DNA of 64,000 bases from Sphingomonas sp. SUN019 (lineage in GTDB: Bacteria; Pseudomonadota; Alphaproteobacteria; Sphingomonadales; Sphingomonadaceae), in NCBI RefSeq assembly GCF_024758705.1, contig NZ_CP096971.1, positions 806,001-870,000 on the forward strand, read 5' to 3'. A program made the translations under genes and the position numbers. The notes below the pieces were generated by a model. That model saw nothing but the letters and a program-made list of their open reading frames with translations, was not told the DNA's origin and searched no databases. Positions 1 through 8,274 of this stretch are shown piece by piece. Every line of letters starts with the position of its first letter. The stretch's first letter is position 1.

Positions 1-56
1 CCCTCATCGACGCCGCAGCACATATTCGGCACGTTTTGCCCTAACAGATGTAAAAG

Positions 57-66
57 TGGTGTACCA
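57..66. promoter_or_regulatory. Possible GntR-family (UxuR/KdgR-like) operator
   Basis: TGGT-GT-ACCA, an inverted repeat with 4-base arms and a 2-base spacer, lies about 87 bases before the kinase start at 153. It resembles the TGGTATACCA core known for UxuR-type hexuronate regulators in enterobacteria. The match is short and no regulator gene is visible in the window, so this is a suggestion only. Confidence 0.3.
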
Positions 67-152
67 GTGCGCGCGAATTGGTAAGGCAAGATTATTCATC
101 GCCCGCGACGTTCGTCAACGTTACCGGCCTTGGAATATCTGAAGGGAAAATA

Positions 153-1067
153 ATGGCGCGGATCGTCGTTGTCGGTGAGGGGATGCTCGAACTGTCGCGG
201 GTCGGCGCGCATTGGCGGCTGGGTCATGGCGGCGACACGCTCAATACCGCGATCCATCTGGCGCGGTTGGGCCGCGGCGTGTCCTATGCGACCGCATTGG
301 GCGCGGATGCGTTCAGCGAAACGCTGCGCACCGCATGGTCTGCCGAGGGTCTCGACATATCGTTGATCCTGACCGATCCCGATCGCCAGCCCGGACTGTA
401 TGCGATCAGCACCGATCCGCTGGGCGAGCGCAGCTTCGGCTATTGGCGCGGTGAGAGCGCGGCGCGTCAGCTTTTCGCGTTGCCCGGCGTAGACCGCATG
501 ATCGCCGCGGCCGAAACCGCCGATCTGCTGGTATTCTCGCTCATCAGCCTCGCGATCCTGCCGCCGGAAGGACGGGCGGCGCTGTTCGACCTGTGTCACA
601 GGGTTCGCGCGCGTGGCGGACGAGTGGCGTTCGACAACAATTATCGCCCGCGCCTTTGGGAAAGCGCCGCTACGGCCCGCGCGGCCTGCGACCAGGCGAT
701 CGCGCTGACCGACATCGGGCTGCCGACGATCGACGACGACATCGCGCTCGCCGATCTTCCCGCAAACGCACGTGATGCGGCAGCCGTCCGCGACCGGTGG
801 CGCGCGCTCGGCGCGCGCGAGATCGTGGTGAAACTGGGCGGTGCGGGATGCTTGGTCGACAATGAGATCGTGCCGCCGTCGGCGGTGCTGACGCCTATCG
901 ACACCAGCGGCGCGGGCGACGCTTTCAACGCCGGTTATCTTCACGCAAGACTGGCGGGCATCGCGCCACACGATGCCGCGCGCGTCGGGCACCGGCTTGC
1001 GGGATGGGTCATCATGCGGCCCGGCGCGGTCCCGGCCAGCGCGCCCGACGCGCCCTATCAAGAGTGA
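153..1067 (+). CDS. kdgK: 2-keto-3-deoxygluconate kinase (PfkB family)
   Basis: A cytoplasmic sugar kinase of 304 aa that should phosphorylate 2-keto-3-deoxygluconate to KDPG, the last activation step before aldol cleavage in uronate (pectin or alginate) breakdown. The N-terminus VVVGEGMLEL followed by GGDTLNTAIHLARLG (about residues 26-40) is the sugar-binding start typical of KdgK. DTSGAGDAFNAGY near residue 250 is PfkB signature 2, with the catalytic Asp and anion hole. The ATG at 153 is preferred over upstream in-frame codons because GAAGGG lies just before it and the family begins here. A TBDR gene converges from the other side. Ribokinase-like specificity for another sugar cannot be excluded. 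Confidence 0.85.
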   Translation: MARIVVVGEGMLELSRVGAHWRLGHGGDTLNTAIHLARLGRGVSYATALGADAFSETLRTAWSAEGLDISLILTDPDRQPGLYAISTDPLGERSFGYWRGESAARQLFALPGVDRMIAAAETADLLVFSLISLAILPPEGRAALFDLCHRVRARGGRVAFDNNYRPRLWESAATARAACDQAIALTDIGLPTIDDDIALADLPANARDAAAVRDRWRALGAREIVVKLGGAGCLVDNEIVPPSAVLTPIDTSGAGDAFNAGYLHARLAGIAPHDAARVGHRLAGWVIMRPGAVPASAPDAPYQE

Positions 1068-1181
1068 CCGGCCAGGACCGGCTGGTCCGCCCGCGTCGCC
1101 GTTACGTTCACTATTGCGATCGGTCATGGCGACCGTGATCCTCCCCATACAACGGCATGACCCGGCGACGCCCGGCCGCCG

Positions 1182-1209
1182 CGGCATCGGCCAGAGCTGG
1201 CCGATGCCG
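1182..1209 (-). terminator. Hairpin behind the TonB receptor gene
   Basis: A perfect 12-bp stem (CGGCATCGGCCA / TGGCCGATGCCG) with a GAGC loop lies 7 bases past the stop of the minus-strand receptor, in the short convergent gap with kdgK. No T-run follows on the minus strand, and only GTTTCC follows on the plus strand. It could stop transcription from either side or act as a 3' stabiliser. Confidence 0.5.
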
Positions 1210-1216
1210 TTTCCAC

Positions 1217-4200
1217 CTAGAACTGGAAGTTGACCGCCAGCGCATAGGTGCGACCGAAATAGGACGTGTACAGCGGATCCTGCCGCACCGTGTCGACGGT
1301 GAGGCGATTGGTTTCGTTGGTGATATTCGACACTTCGGCGATCAGCTTGATGTTCTCGTTGATGTTGTACGAGGCGGACGCGTCGACGAAGATCGAACTC
1401 GCGTTTGAGGTCGAGTCCGCGTCGACCGAGCCGCTTGGCACCGCCGTGAGGAACGCCGCCCGGTAGTTCACGGTCGACCGGATGCTGAATTTATCGTCCT
1501 CGTAATACAGCGTTCCGCTCGCGGTTTCCGGCGACAGGCCGACCAGCGGCGCCGTGCGAGAGAGCGTCGGCGAGATGACGTAGTTGATGTTCGAGCGGAC
1601 GCGGGTGAAGTTGCCGAGCGCGCCGAAATTGCTGAGCGCCCCCGGCAGGAAGCTGAAGGGCAATTGCAAATTGACTTCGAACCCCCGCAACGGCCCGCCC
1701 GGCGTGTTGTTGCTGCGCTGGACCGTAAACAGATCGGTCGGGCGGAGCTGTGTGCCGTTCAGCAGGGTCAGCGGCAGGCCGATGTCCTGGAACGCGACCT
1801 GCTGGCTCGTCGTCTGGATGTAGGTCTCGATGTTTTTGTAGAAATAGGCGACCGAGATCAGCGAACCCGGCGCGAAATACCATTCAAGCGCCGCATCGAA
1901 CGTGTTGGCGCGGATCGGTTCAAGGAAAGGATTGCTGAACGACGCGGTCTGGATGACGAGATTGGCAGACCCCGCCGGTATGAGCTGACCGTAAGCCGGA
2001 CGGGACATCACACGGGCGACGGAGGCGCGCGCGATCAGGTTGGACGTTACGTCCAGCGCCAGATTGGCCGACGGCAACCAGTCGTCGTAGCTGCGGCTGA
2101 CCTCCGAAATGACGAAGCGCGACGGATACAGCGATCCGGCCGGCGCGGCGGTGGTGATCGGACCGTAGGCGTCGAGCTTTGTGTGGACATAGCGCACCCC
2201 GGCGTCACCACGGAGCGTAACGGGCAATGTATTCTCGGTGTTGAACTTGACCATGGCATAGCCCGAACCGTACTTTTCCTCGACTCCGCCGAACGTCCCC
2301 TTCGCACAATCGATGCTGCAGTAAACGTAGCTGTCGAGATTGGCCGCGCTGCGAAACTTGTCCGGATCGATCGAGACGAAATCCTGCAACAGTCCATCCA
2401 GATTCTTGCCGACTCCGCTGGTTACGGAGGTGAAGCTGGACAGCGAGACGCCGGCTGGCAGGCTGAGTGGCGTATTGGTTGCGAGCTGTCGCTCACGCGC
2501 GGTATATTTGTTCGTGCGATACTGGCCGCCGACCTGCACCGTGAAGTCGGGCGCTGCCTCCCACTCGCCGTTCAGTTCGAACGTCTTGCTGGTTATCGTG
2601 TTGCGGCGAATGAAGTTCGACAGCTGGCCACGCTGGTCTCCGTTCGGCAGCGGCGGGCCGTACTGGAACAGCGCAGGGTTCGTGATGTCGATCCCGTAAC
2701 CGATTTTTGGAACATCCGCGTTGTCACGGAAATCGATCGAGAAGTTGCGCGTATCATTCGAATCGATCGCAACCTGCAGGCGGTTGACGTCCAGCTTCGA
2801 TTGATTGATCCCGGCCAGGCCGAAGACTCGAAAGGTATCGGAGAAGCGGTGATCGATGTTCAGATTGACCTGCCGATACGTCGAGGTGAACCGCTCGCTC
2901 TGCATCTCCGAACGCAAATCGACACCATCGAACAGGCCGTGGACCAACGACCCGTTATCGTCGACCTCGATCTCGCGAACGGACGTCAACGGCTGTCCGT
3001 TGTTCGAAATCGCGCGGCCGAATGAACGCGCATCGAAATACTGGTCGAGGCGGTCGACCTTGAAGCGCGAATAAAGTCCGTCGACCGAAATATCGGTGTC
3101 GTCGGTCGGCTTCCACTGCAGCGTCAGGGTGCCGGCGAGACGCTCCTGATCCTGACTGCTTCTTACCGGTCGCGGAAGACGCGGCAGGAACACGCCGCCA
3201 CCCGGACGGCCGTTCACGCCGGTGCGGCTCATGATATAATCATAGGCCGCCTGCGTGCCGGTGCGCGGATTGCCGGTGCTGCAATTGTTGGCGTCCGAAC
3301 CGATCGGCGTACCGTTCGGCTGGGTATAGCCGACAACGGGGCTCGTCACCGGCGCCCCCTTGTAAACATACCCGACCGGCGTGCAGAACGGAAAGATTAC
3401 GCCGGCATTCGCAGTGCCCGCCGGCTGCGCCTGACCGTAAACGGTGGTCGGCACGACATCGACCGCCGAATAGGCGAATTCGTCGATATGCCGTTTCGAA
3501 TAGGCGACGCTGCCGAGAATACCGAACGTGTCGCCGAACTTCTTTGCGACCAGCGCGGACAGGCGCGGATCGACCTTCTTGCTGATGTCGTTGTAGATGC
3601 CGCGTGCGGTGCCCGAAAAGGTGAAATCCTTCTTCTGATCGAACGGCTTGGGCGCGCGCAGATCGACGGTCGCGCCCAGCGACCCCTCCTCGACATCCGC
3701 CGACAGCGTCTTGCGAACGGACAGCGCGGAGAAGATTTCGGTCGGGAATGTGACGAAGTCGAACGAACGACCGGTGGCGACACCCCCACGAATGTCGCTG
3801 CCGCTAACCTGCGACACGCCCTCCATTCCGTTGATGCGCACGCGGGTGAACTGCGCGCCAAGGCCACGGACCGAGATGTTGCGCCCTTCGCCGCCGTCGC
3901 CGCGCGACAGCGCCACGCCGGGTATCCGCTGCATCGATTCGGCCAGGTTGGAATCGGGGAACTTGCCGATGTCCTCGGCGACGATGCTGTCGATCGCGGC
4001 GGTTTCATTCCGCTTCAGGTTCAGCGCGCTGTTCAGCGAGGCGCGGAAGCCCGTGACGACGATGTCCGCTTGTTGCGACGACGGATCGGCCTCGGCCGGA
4101 TCGGCTGGCGGCGAACTGGCTTGAGTCGGATCGGGTTGAGGCGGAGCGGTGCGCCCCTCTTCGCTTGTCTGGCCGGTTGACGGCGTTGGTGCTTGTCCGG

Positions 4201-4291
4201 CCACTTGAGCCGAGGCAGGCGCGGCGAGCAGCAAGCCGATGAAGCTCGTCGAGATAAGCAGTTGGCGCTTATCGCAGCTTTTGCGGTTCAA
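1217..4291 (-). CDS. TonB-dependent receptor (large carbohydrate type)
   Basis: An outer-membrane, energy-coupled transporter of about 1,024 aa. A signal peptide (hydrophobic LISTSFIGLLLAAPASAQ, cleavage after AQ) is followed by a Pro/Thr-rich linker and a TonB box region DIVVTGFRASL. The plug domain contains EDIGKFPDSNLAESMQRIPG and NISVRGLG. The beta-barrel ends in the terminal aromatic VNFQF needed for barrel assembly. No ATG is usable at the 5' end. The TTG at 4291 is chosen because GGGAGAGGG sits at the right distance and gives the start MNRKSCDKRQLL; a TTG at 4312 is the alternative. Next to a KDG kinase and a divergent Gfo/Idh/MocA gene, it probably imports an oligosaccharide or uronate oligomer, but the substrate is not shown by the sequence. 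Confidence 0.9.
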   Translation of the reverse strand: MNRKSCDKRQLLISTSFIGLLLAAPASAQVAGQAPTPSTGQTSEEGRTAPPQPDPTQASSPPADPAEADPSSQQADIVVTGFRASLNSALNLKRNETAAIDSIVAEDIGKFPDSNLAESMQRIPGVALSRGDGGEGRNISVRGLGAQFTRVRINGMEGVSQVSGSDIRGGVATGRSFDFVTFPTEIFSALSVRKTLSADVEEGSLGATVDLRAPKPFDQKKDFTFSGTARGIYNDISKKVDPRLSALVAKKFGDTFGILGSVAYSKRHIDEFAYSAVDVVPTTVYGQAQPAGTANAGVIFPFCTPVGYVYKGAPVTSPVVGYTQPNGTPIGSDANNCSTGNPRTGTQAAYDYIMSRTGVNGRPGGGVFLPRLPRPVRSSQDQERLAGTLTLQWKPTDDTDISVDGLYSRFKVDRLDQYFDARSFGRAISNNGQPLTSVREIEVDDNGSLVHGLFDGVDLRSEMQSERFTSTYRQVNLNIDHRFSDTFRVFGLAGINQSKLDVNRLQVAIDSNDTRNFSIDFRDNADVPKIGYGIDITNPALFQYGPPLPNGDQRGQLSNFIRRNTITSKTFELNGEWEAAPDFTVQVGGQYRTNKYTARERQLATNTPLSLPAGVSLSSFTSVTSGVGKNLDGLLQDFVSIDPDKFRSAANLDSYVYCSIDCAKGTFGGVEEKYGSGYAMVKFNTENTLPVTLRGDAGVRYVHTKLDAYGPITTAAPAGSLYPSRFVISEVSRSYDDWLPSANLALDVTSNLIARASVARVMSRPAYGQLIPAGSANLVIQTASFSNPFLEPIRANTFDAALEWYFAPGSLISVAYFYKNIETYIQTTSQQVAFQDIGLPLTLLNGTQLRPTDLFTVQRSNNTPGGPLRGFEVNLQLPFSFLPGALSNFGALGNFTRVRSNINYVISPTLSRTAPLVGLSPETASGTLYYEDDKFSIRSTVNYRAAFLTAVPSGSVDADSTSNASSIFVDASASYNINENIKLIAEVSNITNETNRLTVDTVRQDPLYTSYFGRTYALAVNFQF

Positions 4292-4529
4292 ATTCCCTCT
4301 CCCTGTACCCAATCCCGCAGAGGCTCCGCGGCCGGGGCTCTATTCCTGATGATGGTCTTGTAATTATCGCTGGTCGGTCAGGTATCATTGTCGGTTAGGC
4401 ATGACAATCCTGTTGTATGTGGCCGGACCAAAATCTATTGACGTTATCGAAGGGCTGCGGGTCAGTTGCCGCCCATCGGCATGACGAGCACATCCGCGCC
4501 GACTGGCAAACGGATTATCATCTGAGGGG

Positions 4530-5693
4530 ATGACGGCTTTGGAAGATACGAACCGACGCACAATTTTAGGATTTGGCCTTACAGCGGGCTTGGCTGCCGG
4601 CTTCGCCGCCGACGCACTTGCTCAATCGGTCACGCGTGGCGATGCGCCGACCGAGGGCGCAATCGCCCGGCCCGCACCGGAGGCGAAGTACCGCGTCCCG
4701 TTTGCCGTGATCGGGCTGGATCACAATCACATCTACGGCATCACCGACGCGATCATCCGCGGCGGCGGCGTTCTCTCCGCCTTCTATGCGACCGATCCGA
4801 AGCAGATCGCGACGTTCCGCAAACGATACGGCGACATCCCGTTGGCGCGGGCGGAAGATCAAATCCTCGAAAACCGCACGATCAAACTGGTCTGCAGCGC
4901 GGCCATCCCCAACCTGAGGGCGCCGCTGGGCATCCGGGTCATGCGCGCTGGAAAGGACTATCTCAGCGACAAGGCTGCCATGACCACGCTGCGGCAGCTT
5001 GCGGATGTTCGCCGCGCGATCAAGGAAACCGGCCGCATATTCGGGATCATGTATTCCGAGCGGCTCGAGGTGCCCGCAGCGGTCATGGCGGGTCAGCTCG
5101 TCCACGATGGCGCGATCGGCCGCGTGATCCAGACGGTAAACCTCGCACCTCATCGATTGGCCGCGCCGACCCGGCCCGACTGGTTCTGGGATCCGAAGCG
5201 CAACGGCGGCATCCTGACGGACGTCGGCAGCCATCAGGCCGATCAATTCGTCTATCTGACCGGCAGCAAGCGCGCGCACGTCGTCGCGTCGCAGACAGGT
5301 AATTTCGGCAATCCCGGGCATCCGCAGTTCGAGGATTTCGGCGATATGATGCTGAGCGGCGACGGTGGCGCCGGCTATGTCCGCGTCGACTGGTTCACGC
5401 CGGACGGCCTGCCGACCTGGGGCGACGGCCGCCTCTTCATCCTCGGCACCGAAGGGTACATCGAGCTGCGGAAGTATGTCGACATTGCGGGACGGCCGGG
5501 CGGCAACCATCTGTTGATCGCCGATCGCAAGGGCACGCGCTATCTGGATTGCTCGAAAGTGCCGCTGCCGTTCGGCCCGCAATTCGTCAGCGACATCGTA
5601 GAGCGCACGTCCACGGCGCAGGATCAGGAAGGGGCGCTGCTCGCCGCCGAACTTTCGCTGACTGCGGAGGCTCGTGCGATCCGGGCCAAATAG
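4530..5693 (+). CDS. Gfo/Idh/MocA family oxidoreductase with Tat-type leader
   Basis: An NAD(P)-dependent sugar oxidoreductase homologue of 387 aa. The N-terminus has twin arginines (NRRTILGFGLTAGLAAGFAADALAQ), a Tat-style leader, so the folded enzyme may act in the periplasm. The Rossmann part begins at FAVIGLDHNHIYG rather than the canonical GxGxxG, a variation common in secreted members. A C-terminal alpha/beta domain of the GFO_IDH_MocA_C type contains GGILTDVGSHQADQF. GAGGGG touches the ATG at 4530 directly, so a TTG at 4539, nine bases from that site, may be the true start. It is divergent from the TBDR at 1217-4291 across about 240 bases that must hold both promoters. The substrate is unknown. 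Confidence 0.8.
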   Translation: MTALEDTNRRTILGFGLTAGLAAGFAADALAQSVTRGDAPTEGAIARPAPEAKYRVPFAVIGLDHNHIYGITDAIIRGGGVLSAFYATDPKQIATFRKRYGDIPLARAEDQILENRTIKLVCSAAIPNLRAPLGIRVMRAGKDYLSDKAAMTTLRQLADVRRAIKETGRIFGIMYSERLEVPAAVMAGQLVHDGAIGRVIQTVNLAPHRLAAPTRPDWFWDPKRNGGILTDVGSHQADQFVYLTGSKRAHVVASQTGNFGNPGHPQFEDFGDMMLSGDGGAGYVRVDWFTPDGLPTWGDGRLFILGTEGYIELRKYVDIAGRPGGNHLLIADRKGTRYLDCSKVPLPFGPQFVSDIVERTSTAQDQEGALLAAELSLTAEARAIRAK

Positions 5694-5766
5694 GCAGCAT
5701 GCGTTGCGGCGATCGTCGCTTTGCGATACATTTGTGGCGGTGCCGAGGTTCGCAGGGAGTGCGACG

Positions 5767-6276
5767 ATGGCCGATATCGAAGTCGTTTACGAACCGATCG
5801 CGATCAACAGCGGGCCGGTGACCGTCGCGGTCAACGGCCTCGACGACATCAAGCTTGCGATCCCCGATCCGATCAAGACCGAGACGACGCTGAAGCTGCC
5901 GGACACGTTTAAGAGCGACGGCAAGTTCGCTTTCAGCATCCCAGAGCCGATCCGCACCAACGCTACGGCCGATTTGGGTCTTCGCGCCGGGATCGATCTT
6001 CAGCCGGTGGTGGTCGATCAATGCCTGCGCCTGTCGCTCGGGCCGCTGCCGGCGACGCGGATATGCCTGCCCAATCGCCAGCATGTCGGGCTGACTCTGT
6101 TCGGCATCGAGATATTCGGCATCACGTTGGAGGGTGAAGCCAACATCCTCGTCAGCGAACCCGATCGCCAAACCCGGATCGTGAAGACCGCGTCCGCTCA
6201 TCCGACTCCGGCGCGTCCGAAATCCGCCCATCATGGCGCCGGAAGCGACGGCGTTCGTATCCGGCTTGGCGATTGA
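5767..6276 (+). CDS. Uncharacterised beta-rich protein, first gene of the 5.8-12 kb operon
   Basis: 169 aa, not recognised. It has no signal peptide or membrane segment. The middle consists of alternating hydrophobic and polar residues (for example VTVAVNGLDDIKLAIPDPI, then FAFSIPEPIRTNATADL), suggesting an all-beta fold. The last 30 residues are basic and His/Pro/Ser-rich, probably disordered. The ATG at 5767 follows AGGGAG at good spacing. It opens a set of seven genes separated by 12 bases or fewer, or overlapping, so it is probably co-transcribed with the Ig-like genes that follow. It does not show their shared CGE / PGxxYR pattern and may be a structural partner. Confidence 0.6.
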   Translation: MADIEVVYEPIAINSGPVTVAVNGLDDIKLAIPDPIKTETTLKLPDTFKSDGKFAFSIPEPIRTNATADLGLRAGIDLQPVVVDQCLRLSLGPLPATRICLPNRQHVGLTLFGIEIFGITLEGEANILVSEPDRQTRIVKTASAHPTPARPKSAHHGAGSDGVRIRLGD

Positions 6277-6288
6277 GGAACGAGGGCG

Positions 6289-7065
6289 ATGGCCACGATC
6301 GATCCTGTCGACTGGCCGGCCGATCGACCGCTTCGGTTCTCGGGCGCGCCATCGTCGTTGCGCGCGCCGGTCGTTACCCAGGCTAATCAATCCCAACCGC
6401 AGCTACAGGCGTCGTTGACCGGCGTCACGGATGCGTCCGGCATTGGTCTTGCGGCGCGCTCGATCGGGGTGATGCGAGGCCAGATCCGGCTCCGGCTCGA
6501 TCCGGCGACGCCGCCGGGCCGCTACGAAGGCGGCGTGGAGATTGCCGGGGTCGCGCGACCGGTCGTGATCGACGTCGTCGAGACGGTCGATCTGTCCATT
6601 CGGCCGCAGCCAGTGGTGATCGACCTGGCGATGGGAGTGCAGCAGGAGGCGGTCATCGCGATCGACAATCGCGGCAACGTCCCGCTCACGATCGACCTAA
6701 GCGGCGACTATCCGCTTGGCGAGGAGATCGCGATCTTCCCCGACCGGATCGAGCGCGACACGGGCGATGCGCTTCAGCGGCTTGCGGACCTGTTCGCCAG
6801 GACGATCGGAACCCGGACGCGGCGCGCAATGCGCGAGGCCGGGACCGTGACGCTCGCGATGGCCGACGGGACGATGCGCATCGATCCGGGAGCGACCCAG
6901 ACGGCAGCGGTGCGCGTGACCCTGCCCGAAGGCCTGTCCCCGAATGGTCGCTACCGCGCCTTCATACCGGTCTATACCGTCGATCTCGAATTGGTAGCCG
7001 TCACCGCGACGAAGCCGCCGCAGGAAGAGCGGCCCCGCGTACGAAAACGAGGAGCTTCGACATGA
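6289..7065 (+). CDS. Uncharacterised protein with two Ig-like beta segments
   Basis: 258 aa, not recognised by family. Two segments have the Ig-like (CARDB/COG1470-like) pattern. The first ends LDPATPPGRYEGGVEI. The second runs from VVIDLAMGVQQEAVIAIDN to LPEGLSPNGRYRAFIPVYTV. An Arg-rich helical insert (QRLADLFARTIGTRTRRAM) separates the strands of the second. No signal peptide is visible, so it is probably cytoplasmic. It starts 12 bases after the previous gene with GAGG before the ATG, and its stop overlaps the next start by four bases. The same strand pattern recurs in the next two genes, which suggests duplication within the operon. Confidence 0.6.
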   Translation: MATIDPVDWPADRPLRFSGAPSSLRAPVVTQANQSQPQLQASLTGVTDASGIGLAARSIGVMRGQIRLRLDPATPPGRYEGGVEIAGVARPVVIDVVETVDLSIRPQPVVIDLAMGVQQEAVIAIDNRGNVPLTIDLSGDYPLGEEIAIFPDRIERDTGDALQRLADLFARTIGTRTRRAMREAGTVTLAMADGTMRIDPGATQTAAVRVTLPEGLSPNGRYRAFIPVYTVDLELVAVTATKPPQEERPRVRKRGAST

Positions 7066-7649
7066 TGCGAACCGCAATCGTTCGAGAAAAGCCCGCCGGG
7101 ACCGACCTGGGCCGAATGGCGAAGGACATGCTGCAACCTTGGGCCGACGCGTACGAAAACTGGCGAACCGGCGTCGCCGGCATGCTCGATCGCCGCCCCG
7201 CCAAAGGCGATTGCTGCGCGAAATGCGCACCGGACGATTGCAGTTGCCGCTGTTGCGTTGCCGACAGCGATCTGCTCGTCGAGGCGCGCGTGGGCGAGCG
7301 CCGGGTCGTTCCGATCACCATCGAAAACCACTGGCGGCGTGAGCGTGATATCGAGCTGGAACTGTCGAGCTGGACCAATGTGGACGGCGTCCAGATCAGC
7401 GGCCAGATCGCCGGGCCGACCTCGTTCAAGCTCGAGCCGTGCGGCGAGGCAAGAGTGGTGCTGGTTATCGAAATCGGCGGTGGCGGCACCGACGATAACC
7501 AGCGCACCGGCGACGTCAGGCAATGCGCCGTCGCCTATGCCGATCTGCGAGTGAAGGGCTGCGATATTCGGCCGATCCGCATCGCGGTGGCGGTGCTGCC
7601 GCGCGATTGCGACGACTATGTCGTCGATTGCCGCTGCGGGTGCTGCTGA
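7062..7649 (+). CDS. Uncharacterised Cys-rich Ig-like protein
   Basis: 195 aa, not recognised. A helical N-terminus (KDMLQPWADAYENWRTGVAGML) leads into a Cys cluster, CCAKCAPDDCSCRCC at about residues 49-63. An Ig-like segment follows (RVVPITIENHWRRERDIEL, then FKLEPCGEARVVLVIEI), and the protein ends in CDDYVVDCRCGCC. There are seven Cys in fifteen residues and five at the tail, with no export signal, so a metal or Fe-S site in a reducing compartment is more likely than disulfides; this is inference. GGAG lies seven bases before the ATG, which overlaps the previous stop (ATGA). The KLEPCGE stretch aligns with SIAACGE in the next gene. Confidence 0.6.
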   Translation: MMRTAIVREKPAGTDLGRMAKDMLQPWADAYENWRTGVAGMLDRRPAKGDCCAKCAPDDCSCRCCVADSDLLVEARVGERRVVPITIENHWRRERDIELELSSWTNVDGVQISGQIAGPTSFKLEPCGEARVVLVIEIGGGGTDDNQRTGDVRQCAVAYADLRVKGCDIRPIRIAVAVLPRDCDDYVVDCRCGCC

Positions 7650-7650
7650 C

Positions 7651-8268
7651 ATGGCCACCGATTTCTCCCAAGCGGCCGGTTCGCTGAGCCGCACGACGTC
7701 GTCGCTCGCACGGCGCTGGGCGACGCAGCGACTGTCGGCGGTGCAGAGCTACGGCCGCATCCTCGCCGACTATGGCAACGGCCGGGCCAGCGGCCGCGCC
7801 GCAGCGCAAGCTTATGCGAAGCTGGCGATGGAGGAAGCGGCCCGCTATCCGGCCGACGCGTTCCAGCTCGCGACGGACTATGTCTCCGCCGTGGCGCGTG
7901 CCGCCGGCCTGTCGACCGCAGTGGATAAAGAAACACGGTCGTCCCCGGTGATCGACATAGAAATGTCGGGGCCGAGCGGCGGCGTGGCGAGCCGCGACTT
8001 CGTGCTGGAGAACCCGCATGACAGCGCGGCGGACATCGCTTTCACCGCCTCCAATTTTCTGGACGATGAGCGCGACGTGAAAGCGAAACCGGTCTTCGCG
8101 CCGGCCAAGTTCTCCATCGCCGCGTGCGGTGAGCAGACGGTCACGGTCAGCGCCAAGCTGGATCCGCGAAAGTTCAAGCCCGGCGTCAGTTACCGGTCGA
8201 ACGTGGCGGTCGAAGGGTTCGACGACATGATCGTGCGAGTCCACCTGATCGTCACCCCGGCAAACTGA
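7651..8268 (+). CDS. Uncharacterised protein: phasin-like helices plus Ig-like domain
   Basis: 205 aa. Residues 1-90 are predicted helical, amphipathic and Ala-rich with many Gln and Tyr (AVQSYGRILADYGNGRASGR, AAAQAYAKLAMEEAARYPAD). This is the kind of stretch seen in phasins that coat polyester granules. Residues about 100-205 form an Ig-like segment containing FVLENPHDSAADIAF, FSIAACGEQTVTVSA and FKPGVSYRSNVAVEG. The ATG is two bases past the previous stop. The DUF362 gene follows after six bases. The phasin resemblance is by composition only and has not been tested. A cytoplasmic scaffold or granule-surface role is possible. Confidence 0.6.
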   Translation: MATDFSQAAGSLSRTTSSLARRWATQRLSAVQSYGRILADYGNGRASGRAAAQAYAKLAMEEAARYPADAFQLATDYVSAVARAAGLSTAVDKETRSSPVIDIEMSGPSGGVASRDFVLENPHDSAADIAFTASNFLDDERDVKAKPVFAPAKFSIAACGEQTVTVSAKLDPRKFKPGVSYRSNVAVEGFDDMIVRVHLIVTPAN

Positions 8269-8274
8269 ACCGGC

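Noticed and set aside
1664..3025. Open frame of 453 codons on the plus strand
   Set aside because: Antisense to the receptor at 1217-4291, with no ribosome site and an Arg-rich composition typical of shadow frames.
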